Assembly (NCBI RefSeq): GCF_014174275.1
Contig: NZ_JABEQK010000001.1
Span: 372,001-436,000 of the forward strand
DNA length: 64,000 bases
Direction of reading: 5' to 3'
From: Gluconacetobacter takamatsuzukensis
GTDB lineage: Bacteria; Pseudomonadota; Alphaproteobacteria; Acetobacterales; Acetobacteraceae
In this document: in pieces, positions 17,798-25,796 of the stretch
How the letters are laid out: each line of letters starts with the position of its first letter
Position numbering within the stretch: position 1 is the stretch's first letter
Position numbers and translations under genes: made by a program
Notes under the pieces: generated by a model
The model's database searches: none
The model's input: the letters and a program-made list of their open reading frames with translations, nothing else
Told to the model about the DNA's origin: nothing

Positions 17798-19110
17798 TGG
17801 ATATTCCCAACCATTCCCCGCGCGAGATCGTCTCGGAACTCGATCGTTTCATCATCGGCCAGGGGGACGCCAAGCGCGCGGTCGCCATCGCGCTGCGCAA
17901 TCGCTGGCGGCGGGCGCAGTTGCCCGACGGGATGCGCGACGAGGTGGTGCCCAAGAACATCCTGATGATCGGGCCGACGGGCTGCGGCAAGACCGAGATC
18001 GCCCGCCGGCTGGCGCGACTGGCGCAGGCGCCGTTCCTGAAGGTGGAAGCCACCAAGTTTACCGAGGTCGGGTATGTGGGCCGCGATGTGGAGAGCATCG
18101 TGCGCGACCTGGTCGAGGTGTCGCTGAACATGCTGCGCGACCTGCGCCGCCGCGACGTGCAGGCGCGGGCCGAGCAGGCCGCCGAGAACCGGCTGGTCGA
18201 TGCGCTGGTGGGCGAAGGGGCCTCGGCCGATACCAAGGGCAAGTTCCGCCGCATGCTGCGCGCCGGCGAGCTGGAGGAGAAGGAGGTCGAGATTTCGGTC
18301 GCCGATGCCCAGGCCCCCGGCATGGGTGAGATGCCCAACATGCAGCCCGGCACCGTCATCAACTTCTCCGACATGATGAAGGGGCTGATGAACCGCGTGC
18401 CCCAGCGCCGGCGCATGAGCGTGGCGGCGGCGCGCGAGGCGCTGACCCGCGAGGAAGCGGACAAGATGCTGGACAATGATGCGCTGGTCGGCGAGGCCGT
18501 GGCGCATGCCCAGGACCATGGCATCGTGTTTCTCGACGAGATCGACAAGGTGTGTGCCCGGTCGTCGGAAAGCGGGTTCCGGGGCGGCGACGTCTCGCGC
18601 GAGGGCGTGCAGCGCGACCTGCTGCCGCTGATCGAGGGGACGACGGTTTCGACCAAATACGGGCCGGTGAAGACGGACCATATCCTCTTCATCGCCTCCG
18701 GCGCGTTCCATATTGCCAAGCCGTCGGACCTGCTGCCGGAGTTGCAGGGGCGGCTGCCGATCCGTGTCGAACTGGCGCCGCTGACGCGCGAGGACCTGCG
18801 GCGGATCCTGACCGAGCCGGAACATTCGCTGCTGAAGCAGTATACGGCGTTGCTGGGGACCGAGGGGCTGGACCTCGATTTCTCGGACGACGCGGTGGAT
18901 GCGCTGGCGGAGCTGGCCGCGGACATCAACGAGCGGGTCGAGAATATCGGGGCCCGGCGGCTGGCGACGGTGCTGGAGAAGCTGCTGGAGGATGTGTCCT
19001 TCACCGCGGCCGACCGGTCGGGCCAGACCGTGCGGATTACCGCCGACGATGTGCGCGATCGCGTGGAGCCGCTGGCCAGCAAGGGAGACCTGAGCCGCTT
19101 CATCCTGTGA
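17794..19110 (+). CDS. hslU: HslU ATPase subunit of the HslUV protease
   Basis: 438-residue AAA+ unfoldase. Walker A GPTGCGKT at residues 60-67, pore/[20 protein letters not shown] segment following, an insertion (I) domain from about 105 to 230, and Walker B FLDEID at about 246-251. Sensor and arginine-finger regions ([39 protein letters not shown]) and the C-terminal tail LSRFIL, which docks into HslV, are all intact. Unfolds substrates and feeds them to HslV. A repeat element begins immediately after the TGA. Confidence 0.96.
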   Translation: MMDIPNHSPREIVSELDRFIIGQGDAKRAVAIALRNRWRRAQLPDGMRDEVVPKNILMIGPTGCGKTEIARRLARLAQAPFLKVEATKFTEVGYVGRDVESIVRDLVEVSLNMLRDLRRRDVQARAEQAAENRLVDALVGEGASADTKGKFRRMLRAGELEEKEVEISVADAQAPGMGEMPNMQPGTVINFSDMMKGLMNRVPQRRRMSVAAAREALTREEADKMLDNDALVGEAVAHAQDHGIVFLDEIDKVCARSSESGFRGGDVSREGVQRDLLPLIEGTTVSTKYGPVKTDHILFIASGAFHIAKPSDLLPELQGRLPIRVELAPLTREDLRRILTEPEHSLLKQYTALLGTEGLDLDFSDDAVDALAELAADINERVENIGARRLATVLEKLLEDVSFTAADRSGQTVRITADDVRDRVEPLASKGDLSRFIL

Positions 19111-19273
19111 GTTTATGCCCGGAAACGCGCGCTGGCGGCGATCCGGCGCGCGTTTACTGTGCTCCGATGCTCACGGCCCGTATGGCCGCTCCGCTTCGGT
19201 GCTCGGAAACGCACGACGGGCGCGGCCCCTTGGGCCGCTCTCGCTCGCCAGTCCGCGTTTCCGGGCACAAACT
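19111..19273 (+). repeat. Structured 3'-end repeat element, copy A
   Basis: Starts directly after the hslU TGA. The outer arms are AGTTTATGCCCGGAAACGCG at the left and its near-perfect reverse complement ending at 19273. Inside is the conserved core: CTGGCGGCGATCC, a CGGCC-CGTAT-GGCCG hairpin, a GTTTac/GGAAAC long-range pair, and a GCGGCCC-CTT-GGGCCGC hairpin, then CTCGCTCGCCAG closing with the CTGGCG. Element orientation is forward relative to hslU. The remaining bases to 19374 hold only the sufE leader. Confidence 0.85.
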
Positions 19274-19374
19274 GCGTGTTCACGGCGGGGGGCGGGTCGT
19301 GCGGGGTTCAAGCGGGTGGGGATGTGTTTTAGTCTTTGCCTGTTCATTTGCTTATTCTTTGTCAGGTAGCCTTG

Positions 19375-19818
19375 ATGACCGATCCCTTCGTCTTGCCCCA
19401 GGACGAGACTGCCGCCGCCGCGATTGCCGCGATCGGCGAGGAACTGGACCTGTTCGATGACTGGATGCAGCGCTACCAGTACATCATCGAACTGGGCCGG
19501 ACGATGCCGCCCTTTCCCGCCGAATGGATGGACGATGCCCATCGCGTGCCGGGTTGCCAGAGCCAGGTCTGGCTGGAAATGACGGCGCGCGACGGCGTGC
19601 TGTTCTTTGCCGGGGCGTCGGATGCCGCCATCGTCTCGGGCCTGGTGGCGCTGCTGCTGCGGGTTTATTCGGGGCGGAGCGCCGACGAGATCCTGGCGAC
19701 CGATTCCGGCTTCCTGCGCGAGCTGGGGCTGGTGCAGGCGCTGTCGACCAATCGCGGCAACGGGGTGGAGGCGATGGCGCGCGCCATCCGCCATGCCGCC
19801 GCGCAGGTCGCGGCGTAG
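19375..19818 (+). CDS. sufE: SufE family cysteine desulfuration protein
   Basis: 147 residues starting at the ATG in CTTGATGACC. SufE accepts persulfide sulfur from the cysteine desulfurase SufS and passes it to the Fe-S scaffold. The active-site cysteine lies in AHRVPGCQSQVWLEM, the family's diagnostic motif; GRTMPPFP upstream and the SGLVALLLRVYSGRSADEIL region fit as well. No other suf genes are in the window, so it is an orphan relative to a suf operon elsewhere. Confidence 0.92.
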   Translation: MTDPFVLPQDETAAAAIAAIGEELDLFDDWMQRYQYIIELGRTMPPFPAEWMDDAHRVPGCQSQVWLEMTARDGVLFFAGASDAAIVSGLVALLLRVYSGRSADEILATDSGFLRELGLVQALSTNRGNGVEAMARAIRHAAAQVAA

Positions 19819-19829
19819 GACCCGGCGCC

Positions 19830-20747
19830 TTATTGGTGGTCCGGAGGCTCGGCGTCGGCGTCGTACAGCACCTGTAGCACGACGCACCACGGGTAGCGTG
19901 GGTCGTAGCTGTGGCCGGTGGCGTCGGCCAGCTTGCCGTCCGGCCCGACGGGGACGTGGGTCAGGGCCACCGCGTCGTCGACATTGCCGCCGATGATGCT
20001 GATCTGGTGGCCGAAGGGCTGCCCGGTCTGGTTGGTGGCGACGACGATGCCGCAATGGGCGGGGAAACCGTATTGCGTCGGCAGGTTGGCGAAACGGACC
20101 GATTTGCTCGCACCCCGGCCGACGCAGATCAGGTCGCCCAGTGCCGGGGCGTAGGAGGCGGGGTCCTGCGCGCGGACGCCGCTTTCGGTGCCGGCGGCGG
20201 CGGCGTTGATATAGGTGGAATGGTTGGGGGAATAGGCGAAGCGGTCGTTCGCGCCGGCCACCCGCATGACGTAGGAAATGAAGGCCGCCGACCAGGCGAA
20301 CATGCCGTCATGGACATAGTCGGTGATTGCGCCGTCGGTATTGTGCTTGCCGGTCCAGGCGACCTCGCTTTCGCCCGGGTCCTGGCCGATCCACCAATAT
20401 TCGCCCACCCGCTGCCACAGGCCGGGCATGCGTTCCGGCTTGACGGTCGCGCTCTGGGCTTCGGGGCGCTGTTCGGGGTCGTCGTCATCCACCGGCTGGC
20501 CGAACATCCGCCATTCCCGCATCGCGATCGCCGCGACGCCCTGCCGGGTGAAGGGCTCGAAATTGCGGGTGGCGAAGTCGGGCACGTGGTCGTCGACCGC
20601 CAGTGCGCCCTGGCCGGCCGCATATTGCGCCGAGGGCGTGTGGGCGGGATGCGGAGAGGGATAATGCGGGGCGCAGGCTGCGAGGAGCGCCAGGGGCGCC
20701 ATCAGGGTGATCGTGCGTGATGCCGTCGGGGCGACCTTGCGCGACAT
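19830..20747 (-). CDS. DUF2272 lipoprotein
   Basis: 305 residues from MSRKVAPTASRTITLMAPLALLAAC. The signal peptide ends in a lipobox (LLAAC), so the protein should be a membrane-anchored periplasmic lipoprotein. The body matches the DUF2272 family: GRVGEYWWIGQD-like, MFAWSAAFISYVMRVAG, YINAAAAG, and PALGDLICVGRGA, a fold reminiscent of NlpC/P60 or CHAP amidase domains (Cys and His present as AHCGIVVA). A role in cell-wall turnover is an inference from that resemblance. The frame runs to 20813 but the lipobox fixes the start. Confidence 0.75.
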   Translation of the reverse strand: MSRKVAPTASRTITLMAPLALLAACAPHYPSPHPAHTPSAQYAAGQGALAVDDHVPDFATRNFEPFTRQGVAAIAMREWRMFGQPVDDDDPEQRPEAQSATVKPERMPGLWQRVGEYWWIGQDPGESEVAWTGKHNTDGAITDYVHDGMFAWSAAFISYVMRVAGANDRFAYSPNHSTYINAAAAGTESGVRAQDPASYAPALGDLICVGRGASKSVRFANLPTQYGFPAHCGIVVATNQTGQPFGHQISIIGGNVDDAVALTHVPVGPDGKLADATGHSYDPRYPWCVVLQVLYDADAEPPDHQ

Positions 20748-20904
20748 TGCTTCGCTTCTCCATTCAGCGCGGGCCGGCGCGTGTCGCGCATACGACGGCC
20801 GCCCCCTACCCATAGGACGCGGCGCGTGGCGGGAAAAGAGGCGCCATGGGCGGACGGGGTGGGCCGGCGGGACCGTTCCGGGGTGGCTAGCAATATTATG
20901 AAAT

Positions 20905-21020
20905 GTTTTTTCATTGTCGCGTGGCCGGTTCGGGCGCCCGATGGCGGTGACGGCTCGGCCGTCGCTTGCATACGAGGGAAAGACTTGGCCGGGACGCTTG
21001 CGCGTTCCGGTCCTTTTTTT
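20905..21020 (+). ncRNA. Candidate small RNA or attenuator leader
   Basis: The 331-base gap before the aldo/keto reductase holds an AT-rich -10-like TATTAT (20894-20899), then a string of stem-loops: palindrome TCGGGCGCCCGA (20930-20941), hairpin GACGGC-TCG-GCCGTC (20949-20963), and a strong intrinsic terminator at 20989-21020. The terminator has no open reading frame to end on this strand. A transcript of about 115 nt starting near 20905 would be a compact structured RNA. It could instead be an attenuated leader of the reductase gene. No known RNA family was recognised; the -35 region is weak. Confidence 0.4.
20989..21020 (+). terminator. Intrinsic terminator upstream of aldo/keto reductase
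   Basis: Nine-base-pair stem CCGGGACGC / GCGTTCCGG (one G-U pair) with a TTGC loop, followed by TCC and seven T residues (21014-21020). No plus-strand gene ends before it. Confidence 0.75.
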
Positions 21021-21078
21021 GTTCTATCCCTATCGATGAGTCCGCCCCCATGGGTGGGCGGGCAGGAAGGAGCATTTC

Positions 21079-22062
21079 ATGCCGATGGAAACCATTGCCG
21101 TCTCGGGCATTCCCTTTCCGGTCTCGCGCATTGCGCTGGGCACATGGGCGATCGGCGGCTGGATGTGGGGCGGGGCGGACGACAGCAAGGCCATCGCCAC
21201 GATCCACGAGGCGCTGGACCTGGGGATCAGCCTGATCGACACCGCGCCGGTCTACGGGTTCGGCCATTCCGAGGAGGTCGTGGGGCAGGCGCTGGAAGGG
21301 CGGCGCGACAAGGTGGCCATCGCCACCAAGGTCGGGCTGGACTGGAAGGACGGCAAGCCGTTCCGCAACTGCTCGGCCGCACGGATCCGGCAGGAAATCG
21401 AGGATTCGCTGCGCCGGCTGCGTACCGACCGGATCGACCTCTACCAGATCCACTGGCCCGACCCGTCGGTGCCGCTGGACGAGACGGCGCGGGTGCTGGA
21501 GGACCTGCATCGCGAGGGCAAGGTGCTCGCGCTGGGGGTGAGCAATTTCTCGGTCGCGCAGATGGAGCAGTTCAGCGCCGTGGCGCCGCTGGCCGCCGTG
21601 CAGCCGCCCTATAACCTGTTCGAGCGCGCGATCGAGGACGATATCCTGCCCTGGTCGGTCGAGCATGGCCTGGCCGTGCTGGCCTATGGGCCGCTGTGCC
21701 GGGGGCTGCTGTCGGGCAAGATGAATGCGGACAGCCATTTCGGTGCCGACGACCTGCGCAGTGCCGACCCGAAGTTCCAGGCGCCGCGCTTTGCCCAGTA
21801 TCTGGCGGCGGTCGGGGCGCTGGAGGCGTTTGCCAGGGAGCGGTTCGGCCGGTCGGTGCTGGCGCTGGCGATCCGCTGGGTGCTGGACCAGGGGCCGACC
21901 ATCGCGCTGTGGGGCGCGCGCAAGCCCGAGCAGATCGCCGGGATCGACCAGGCCTGCGGCTGGACGCTGTCGGCGCAGGACAAGGTGGAGATCGACCGGA
22001 TTCTGGCCGCGCATATCACCGATCCGGTGGGGCCGGAATTCATGGCGCCGCCCGGCGGCTGA
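21079..22062 (+). CDS. Aldo/keto reductase
   Basis: 327-residue NADPH-dependent oxidoreductase with a TIM-barrel fold. The catalytic tetrad is complete: Asp54 and Tyr59 in SLIDTAPVYGFG, Lys84 in IATKVGLDW and His125 in YQIHWPDPS. The C-terminal cofactor region includes ALWGARKPEQIAG. A Shine-Dalgarno-like GGAAGGAG precedes the ATG. It resembles the YajO/Tas-like subfamily that reduces aldehydes and sugar-derived ketones; the substrate is not determinable. An inverted repeat (GCCTGA...TCAGGC) directly after the stop probably serves as terminator for this gene and the convergent vapC remnant. Confidence 0.9.
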   Translation: MPMETIAVSGIPFPVSRIALGTWAIGGWMWGGADDSKAIATIHEALDLGISLIDTAPVYGFGHSEEVVGQALEGRRDKVAIATKVGLDWKDGKPFRNCSAARIRQEIEDSLRRLRTDRIDLYQIHWPDPSVPLDETARVLEDLHREGKVLALGVSNFSVAQMEQFSAVAPLAAVQPPYNLFERAIEDDILPWSVEHGLAVLAYGPLCRGLLSGKMNADSHFGADDLRSADPKFQAPRFAQYLAAVGALEAFARERFGRSVLALAIRWVLDQGPTIALWGARKPEQIAGIDQACGWTLSAQDKVEIDRILAAHITDPVGPEFMAPPGG

Positions 22063-22086
22063 TGCCTGAGACGCCGGCGCAGGTCG

Positions 22087-22474
22087 TCAGGCGACGGCGG
22101 TGAGGTCGGTCTGCGAGAAATCGTCCCCCTTGAACAGGAGGGGGAGATTTCGCTCTCTGGCGAGGGCGTAGCTGGCGCAATCGCCGAAATTCAGTCCGGC
22201 GGGGTGCCGGTCCTTGCCGAACCGAAGGAAGGCTTGGCGTGCCAGTGCGGCCTGGGTGGACGAGAAGGGGACGATGGCGATGTCGGCCGTCGATCAACTG
22301 GTCCAGGCCGCTCCAGGCATCTGGGGAGGGGCGGCGCCCGGCCAGTACCATGCTGGTTTTCAGCATGCTGACGCTGGAGAGCAGGCAGCGATCGGCGGTG
22401 ACGATCCGGGCAAGAAAATCGTCCGCATCCGATTCGCCGCGCAAGATCGACACCAGGACCGACGTATCCAGCAC
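22087..22474 (-). pseudogene. Frameshifted VapC-like PIN-domain toxin
   Basis: The first frame (GTG start at 22474) reads LDTSVLVSILRGESDADDFLARIVTADRCLLSSVSMLKTSMVLAG...LDQLIDGR, a PIN ribonuclease N-terminus. Near 22284-22290 the family continuation switches frame: DIAIVPFSSTQAALARQAFLRFG..., then AGLNFGDCASYALA and LLFKGDDFSQTDL, ending at a TGA at 22087-22089. The join needs one base removed or two added. In addition the conserved Glu of the LLEA motif is Lys (MLKTS). With the frameshift and the lost acidic residue the toxin is very probably inactive. A sequencing error could explain the frameshift but not the Glu-to-Lys change. Confidence 0.8.
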
Positions 22475-22476
22475 GA

Positions 22477-22824
22477 TTATGCCGGCAGGCCGTGATCGTC
22501 GTACAGATCGTCGTCGGTCAGGGGAGGATTACCCTGGAGCCGTGCGGCGCTGGCCCGGCTGATGGCCTGAAGGCGGGACAGCAGAGCCGCCTTTTGCTGG
22601 GGCGGCTGCCGACGGCGCACACCGTCAGGGATGAATTCGACCCCGGCCTGTTCGAGAGTCTGCCGGACGGTGTTGGTCGCGAGCGACGACACGCGGGAAC
22701 AGGTGCCCGGCGATTCCAGGCGCCGGATGGTGATGACCGAGACATGGGCACGCCTGGCCAGTTCCTGCTGCGGGAGATTCAGGAGGGCACGGGCTGCCCG
22801 GATCTGATCATGGGTCACGTCCAT
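22477..22824 (-). CDS. XRE-type antitoxin with VapB-like tail
   Basis: 115 residues. Residues 1-70 form a helix-turn-helix XRE domain (QIRAARALLNLPQQELARRAHVSVITIRRLE..., then TLEQAGVEFIPDGV). The C-terminus, ISRASAARLQ...LTDDDLYDDHGLPA, resembles the toxin-wrapping tail of Rv0623/PSK-type VapB antitoxins, which also end in a D-x-x-GLP motif. Such VapBs normally have a ribbon-helix-helix or AbrB DNA-binding domain, so this looks like a domain swap. Its stop is two bases before the vapC start. It probably binds the direct repeats overlapping its own start codon. Confidence 0.8.
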   Translation of the reverse strand: MDVTHDQIRAARALLNLPQQELARRAHVSVITIRRLESPGTCSRVSSLATNTVRQTLEQAGVEFIPDGVRRRQPPQQKAALLSRLQAISRASAARLQGNPPLTDDDLYDDHGLPA

Positions 22825-22852
22825 GATCGTTATATATCATTATGATCGTTAT
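22823..22852 (-). promoter_or_regulatory. Direct-repeat operator of the toxin-antitoxin locus
   Basis: Two identical 11-base repeats ATGATCGTTAT at 22823-22833 and 22842-22852 (19 bases apart) straddle an AT-rich TATATA stretch and overlap the antitoxin ATG. This is the usual arrangement for autorepression by an antitoxin; the binding protein is inferred. Confidence 0.55.
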
Positions 22853-22899
22853 GGATTAATGACGGGCAGGGGGAAGGGCTGCCCAGCTGACGTCTCTCC

Positions 22900-23490
22900 C
22901 TATTCCGGCAGGAAGCAGACGGACAGGCTGCGGACGCCCTGGGCGCCGCGGATCAGGACGCCCTGGATGTCGGCGGTGGCGGAGGGGCCGCTCATGAGCA
23001 CGCCGTAGCGGGCGGTGTGGAATTCCGGGCGCAGGTAGGCGGTGTGCATGCTGGCCGTGATCTGCGCCGGGTCCAGCAGGACGACCATATGCTGCGTGAG
23101 ATGGGCCAGGGCGTTGAGGTGGAGCTGGGCCTCGCTGAGGAAGATCGAGCCGGTTTCCGCGATGCCGAAGGCGGCGCGGACGATGGTGACGTCGACCGGT
23201 TCGGCGGCCTGCGGCGTGGGCAGGTCTTCGATCCGCACCGTGCCGGTGGCTTCGGGCACCAGCGAGCAGATCATCAGGCCCGGTTTGGGGAAGCGGCGGG
23301 CGATGGCCTGGTCGAGCGGTTCGTCGGGGCCGCGGTCCAGCATCGTGCCGCCCATCTGGGTCAGGCTGGCGCTGAACCGTTCCGGGCTGGCGTCGGATTC
23401 GCCCAGCAGGGCCGGGTCGGGCAGGGGGTGGGCGGCCGGGTCGGGGCTGTTGCGGCGCAGGGCGGCCAGGATGGTGTCGCGGGCGCTCAT
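22900..23490 (-). CDS. lutC: LutC-type lactate utilization protein
   Basis: 196 residues, beginning MSARDTILAALRRNSPD; an ATGA overlap with lutB fixes the start although the frame is open upstream. The LUD domain is recognised by VDVTIVRAAFGIAETGSIFLSE, AHLTQHMVVLLDPAQI and GVLMSGPSATADIQGVLIRGAQGVRSLSV. LutC is the third subunit of the LutABC iron-sulfur L-lactate dehydrogenase complex that oxidises lactate to pyruvate at the membrane. It is the last gene of the lut operon. Confidence 0.92.
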   Translation of the reverse strand: MSARDTILAALRRNSPDPAAHPLPDPALLGESDASPERFSASLTQMGGTMLDRGPDEPLDQAIARRFPKPGLMICSLVPEATGTVRIEDLPTPQAAEPVDVTIVRAAFGIAETGSIFLSEAQLHLNALAHLTQHMVVLLDPAQITASMHTAYLRPEFHTARYGVLMSGPSATADIQGVLIRGAQGVRSLSVCFLPE

Positions 23491-24905
23491 GCCTTGGTCT
23501 CCGCGTTGTCGGGTTTGCCGGGCTTGGCTGCCGGGCGGTTGCGGCGGTGCCAGCTGTGGAAGGTTTCCTTGACCGGTTCGGGGAGTTCGCGATTCTTGCC
23601 CCACGGGTTCAGCCAGTTGTAGAGCGCGAAGCGGGGCAGGGTGCCCAGTGCGGTTTCGGTGCCCGCGATGGCGGCGCGGTAGAGTTTGGGCTGGCCCATC
23701 AGCTTGCCAGCCATGTGCATGATCTCGCGCTTCACAAACGGCATCTGGTGGTGTTCGACCAGGACCTGCCGCCATTTGAAAAGCTGTTCGTGGATATTGA
23801 TCTTGACCGGGCAGACATTGGTGCAACTGCCGTTGAGCGTCGAGGCGTAGGGCAGCGTGCTGTATCTGCGCTCGTTGAAGGTGGGGTCGATGATCGCGCC
23901 GATCGGGCCGGAATAGACCGCGCCGTAGGACAGGCCGCCCGAGCGGCGGTAGACCGGGCAGGTGTTCATGCACGCGCCGCAGCGGATGCATTTCAGCGAC
24001 GTCCAGAAATCCGCCATGCCCAGCCGGGCGGAGCGGCCGTTATCGACCAGCACCACATGCATCTCGCCGCCATCCTGCGGGCCGCGGAAATGGCTGGTAT
24101 ACTGGGTGATGGGCGAGCCCAGGGCGCTACGCGACAGCAGGCGGATGAACACGCCGAGATCGGCCATGCGAGGCACGACGCGCTCGATGCCGATGGTGGC
24201 GATATGCACGCCGGGCACGGTGGCGCTGAGGTCCGCGTTGCCCTCGTTGGTGCAGACGACGAAGGTACCGGTTTCGGCCACGAAGAAATTGCCGCCGGTC
24301 ATGCCCGCGTCGGCGTGCAGGATGACCGGGCGCGCGGCCAGGCGCTGTGCCTCGGCCAGCTGGTGCGGGTCGTTGGCGTCGGGGTCGGTGCCGTAATGCT
24401 GGGCGAAGATGCGTGCCACGTCGCTGGTCAGCTTGTGGACCGACGGCACGACGATGTGGCTGGGCAACTGGTCGTCGAGCTGCTGGATGCGTTCGCCCAG
24501 GTCGGTCTCGGTGACGGTGACGCCCCGGGCGGCCAGGTAGGGGCGGAGGTCGCATTCCTCGGTCACCATCGACTTGCTCTTGATGAGCGTCTTCGCGCAG
24601 CGTGCGGCCAGGATTTCGGCCACGATGCGGTTATGCTCGGCGCCGTCGGCGGCCCAGTGGACGTGGATGCCGTTGCGTTTGGCGTTGCGTTCGAATTCCT
24701 CGAGATAATCCGCGAGGTTGGCCAGCGCGTGTTCCTTGATGGCGGAGGCGCGGCTGCGCAGTTCCTGCCATTCGGGCAGCAGGTGCATCTGGGCGTCGCG
24801 CTTCTGGCGCATGTCCCACAGCCTTGCATCGTGGAAGTCCAGATGCGGCTTGTCGGCGATGAAGGCGACGGCGGCGCCGGCGTGGTCGACGGGTTTTTCC
24901 TTCAT
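23487..24905 (-). CDS. lutB: LutB-type iron-sulfur lactate utilization protein
   Basis: 472 residues from MKEKPVDHAG; ATGA overlaps with lutA upstream and lutC downstream support this start over longer frames. An N-terminal LUD domain (about 60-300, with ECDLRPYLAARG and GNFFVAETGTFVVCTNEGNADL) is followed by a ferredoxin-type region with two cysteine clusters, CIRCGACMNTCPVYRRSGG and CTNVCPVKIN, that should ligate [4Fe-4S] clusters. A C-terminal DUF3390-like helical part follows. Electron-transfer subunit of the LutABC lactate oxidation complex. Confidence 0.94.
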   Translation of the reverse strand: MKEKPVDHAGAAVAFIADKPHLDFHDARLWDMRQKRDAQMHLLPEWQELRSRASAIKEHALANLADYLEEFERNAKRNGIHVHWAADGAEHNRIVAEILAARCAKTLIKSKSMVTEECDLRPYLAARGVTVTETDLGERIQQLDDQLPSHIVVPSVHKLTSDVARIFAQHYGTDPDANDPHQLAEAQRLAARPVILHADAGMTGGNFFVAETGTFVVCTNEGNADLSATVPGVHIATIGIERVVPRMADLGVFIRLLSRSALGSPITQYTSHFRGPQDGGEMHVVLVDNGRSARLGMADFWTSLKCIRCGACMNTCPVYRRSGGLSYGAVYSGPIGAIIDPTFNERRYSTLPYASTLNGSCTNVCPVKINIHEQLFKWRQVLVEHHQMPFVKREIMHMAGKLMGQPKLYRAAIAGTETALGTLPRFALYNWLNPWGKNRELPEPVKETFHSWHRRNRPAAKPGKPDNAETKA

Positions 24906-25651
24906 TGCCGGGCTCCGTTCAGGATTTCGGCGATGTGGATGAAGCGGATGTCCACCCCCGCCCGTTCGGCGCAGCCGCGCTGGTGCATCAAGCACGAGGA
25001 ATCGGCCGAGACGATATATTCGGCGCCCGCCTGGTGGTGGTCGCGGACCTTGTCGAGCCCCATGCGGGCCGAGACCGCTTCCTCGGAGACCGAGAAGGTG
25101 CCGCCGAAGCCGCAGCATTCGTCGGGCCGCGCGGGGGTGGCGAAGCGGATGCCCCTGATGCCCGACAGCAGGGCCATGGGCTTGGAGAAGGCGGGCTCGC
25201 CCAGTTCGGACATGCTGGCGGTGCGCAGGGCGCGCAGGGAGGAGCAGCTATTGTGCAGGCCGACCGTGTGGGGGAATTCCGCCCACGGGAAATCGTGTAC
25301 CTTCAGCACGTCGTGCAGGAATTCGACCAGCTCGTAGGTGTTGGCGCGGACATGGCGCACCGCATCGGTCTGCTCGATGGCGTCGAAATGCGCGCGGACG
25401 TGGTGGGTGCAGCTTCCCGAAGGCATCACGATGGCGTCGAAGCCGGCGAACAGCCGCACGAAGAGGGCCTCGGCTGCGGCGGAGTCGGACACGCAGCCGG
25501 CGTTGGTCATCGGCTGGCCGCAGCAGGTCTGTTCGGGGGGGTAGGTGACGTCCTGGCCCAGCCGTTCCAGCAGTTCGAGGGTTGCGATGCCGACGCCGGG
25601 ATAGAAGGCATCGATGTAACACGGGACGAACAGGCCTATCTTCATTCGCAT
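24902..25651 (-). CDS. lutA: LutA-type CCG-domain lactate utilization protein
   Basis: 249 residues with two cysteine-rich CCG domains: TCCGQPMTNAGC near residue 43 and DECCGFGGTFSV near 165, which bind a non-cubane Fe-S cluster or interact with quinone/heme partners. SGSCTHHVRAHF lies between them. The first ATG (25651) is preceded by GAGAGGGG at good spacing; the ATG two codons later is an alternative. First gene of lutABC, preceded by a promoter with an overlapping palindrome at 25733-25762. Confidence 0.93.
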   Translation of the reverse strand: MRMKIGLFVPCYIDAFYPGVGIATLELLERLGQDVTYPPEQTCCGQPMTNAGCVSDSAAAEALFVRLFAGFDAIVMPSGSCTHHVRAHFDAIEQTDAVRHVRANTYELVEFLHDVLKVHDFPWAEFPHTVGLHNSCSSLRALRTASMSELGEPAFSKPMALLSGIRGIRFATPARPDECCGFGGTFSVSEEAVSARMGLDKVRDHHQAGAEYIVSADSSCLMHQRGCAERAGVDIRFIHIAEILNGARQ

Positions 25652-25732
25652 CGGGCTTTCCCCTCTCGGCGCCGCCGCCCGCGCGGGCCGTCATGATGGA
25701 CCGTTCCGGTCTTCTCGGTTTTGGACAGGAAA

Positions 25733-25762
25733 TTGTTATAACAAGTTGCCGGGCCGACTCAA
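25733..25762 (-). promoter_or_regulatory. Promoter and palindromic operator of lutABC
   Basis: On the minus strand TTGAGT (25757-25762), 16 bases, then TATAAC (25735-25740) form a plausible sigma-70 promoter. The perfect 12-base palindrome TTGTTATAACAA (25733-25744) covers the -10 hexamer, a placement expected for repression. A lactate-responsive GntR-family repressor is a natural candidate, but no such gene lies in the window. The rest of the gap 25652-25796 shows nothing else. Confidence 0.5.
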
Positions 25763-25796
25763 CCGGCGGATTGTTCGGGGGAGCCTTCTTCGGTGG

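Noticed and set aside
22040-22474. Single intact 144-residue protein over the PIN gene
   Set aside because: After LIDGR the frame becomes Arg/Pro-rich with no PIN similarity, while the correct PIN C-terminus is found in another frame. The long frame is therefore a frameshift product.
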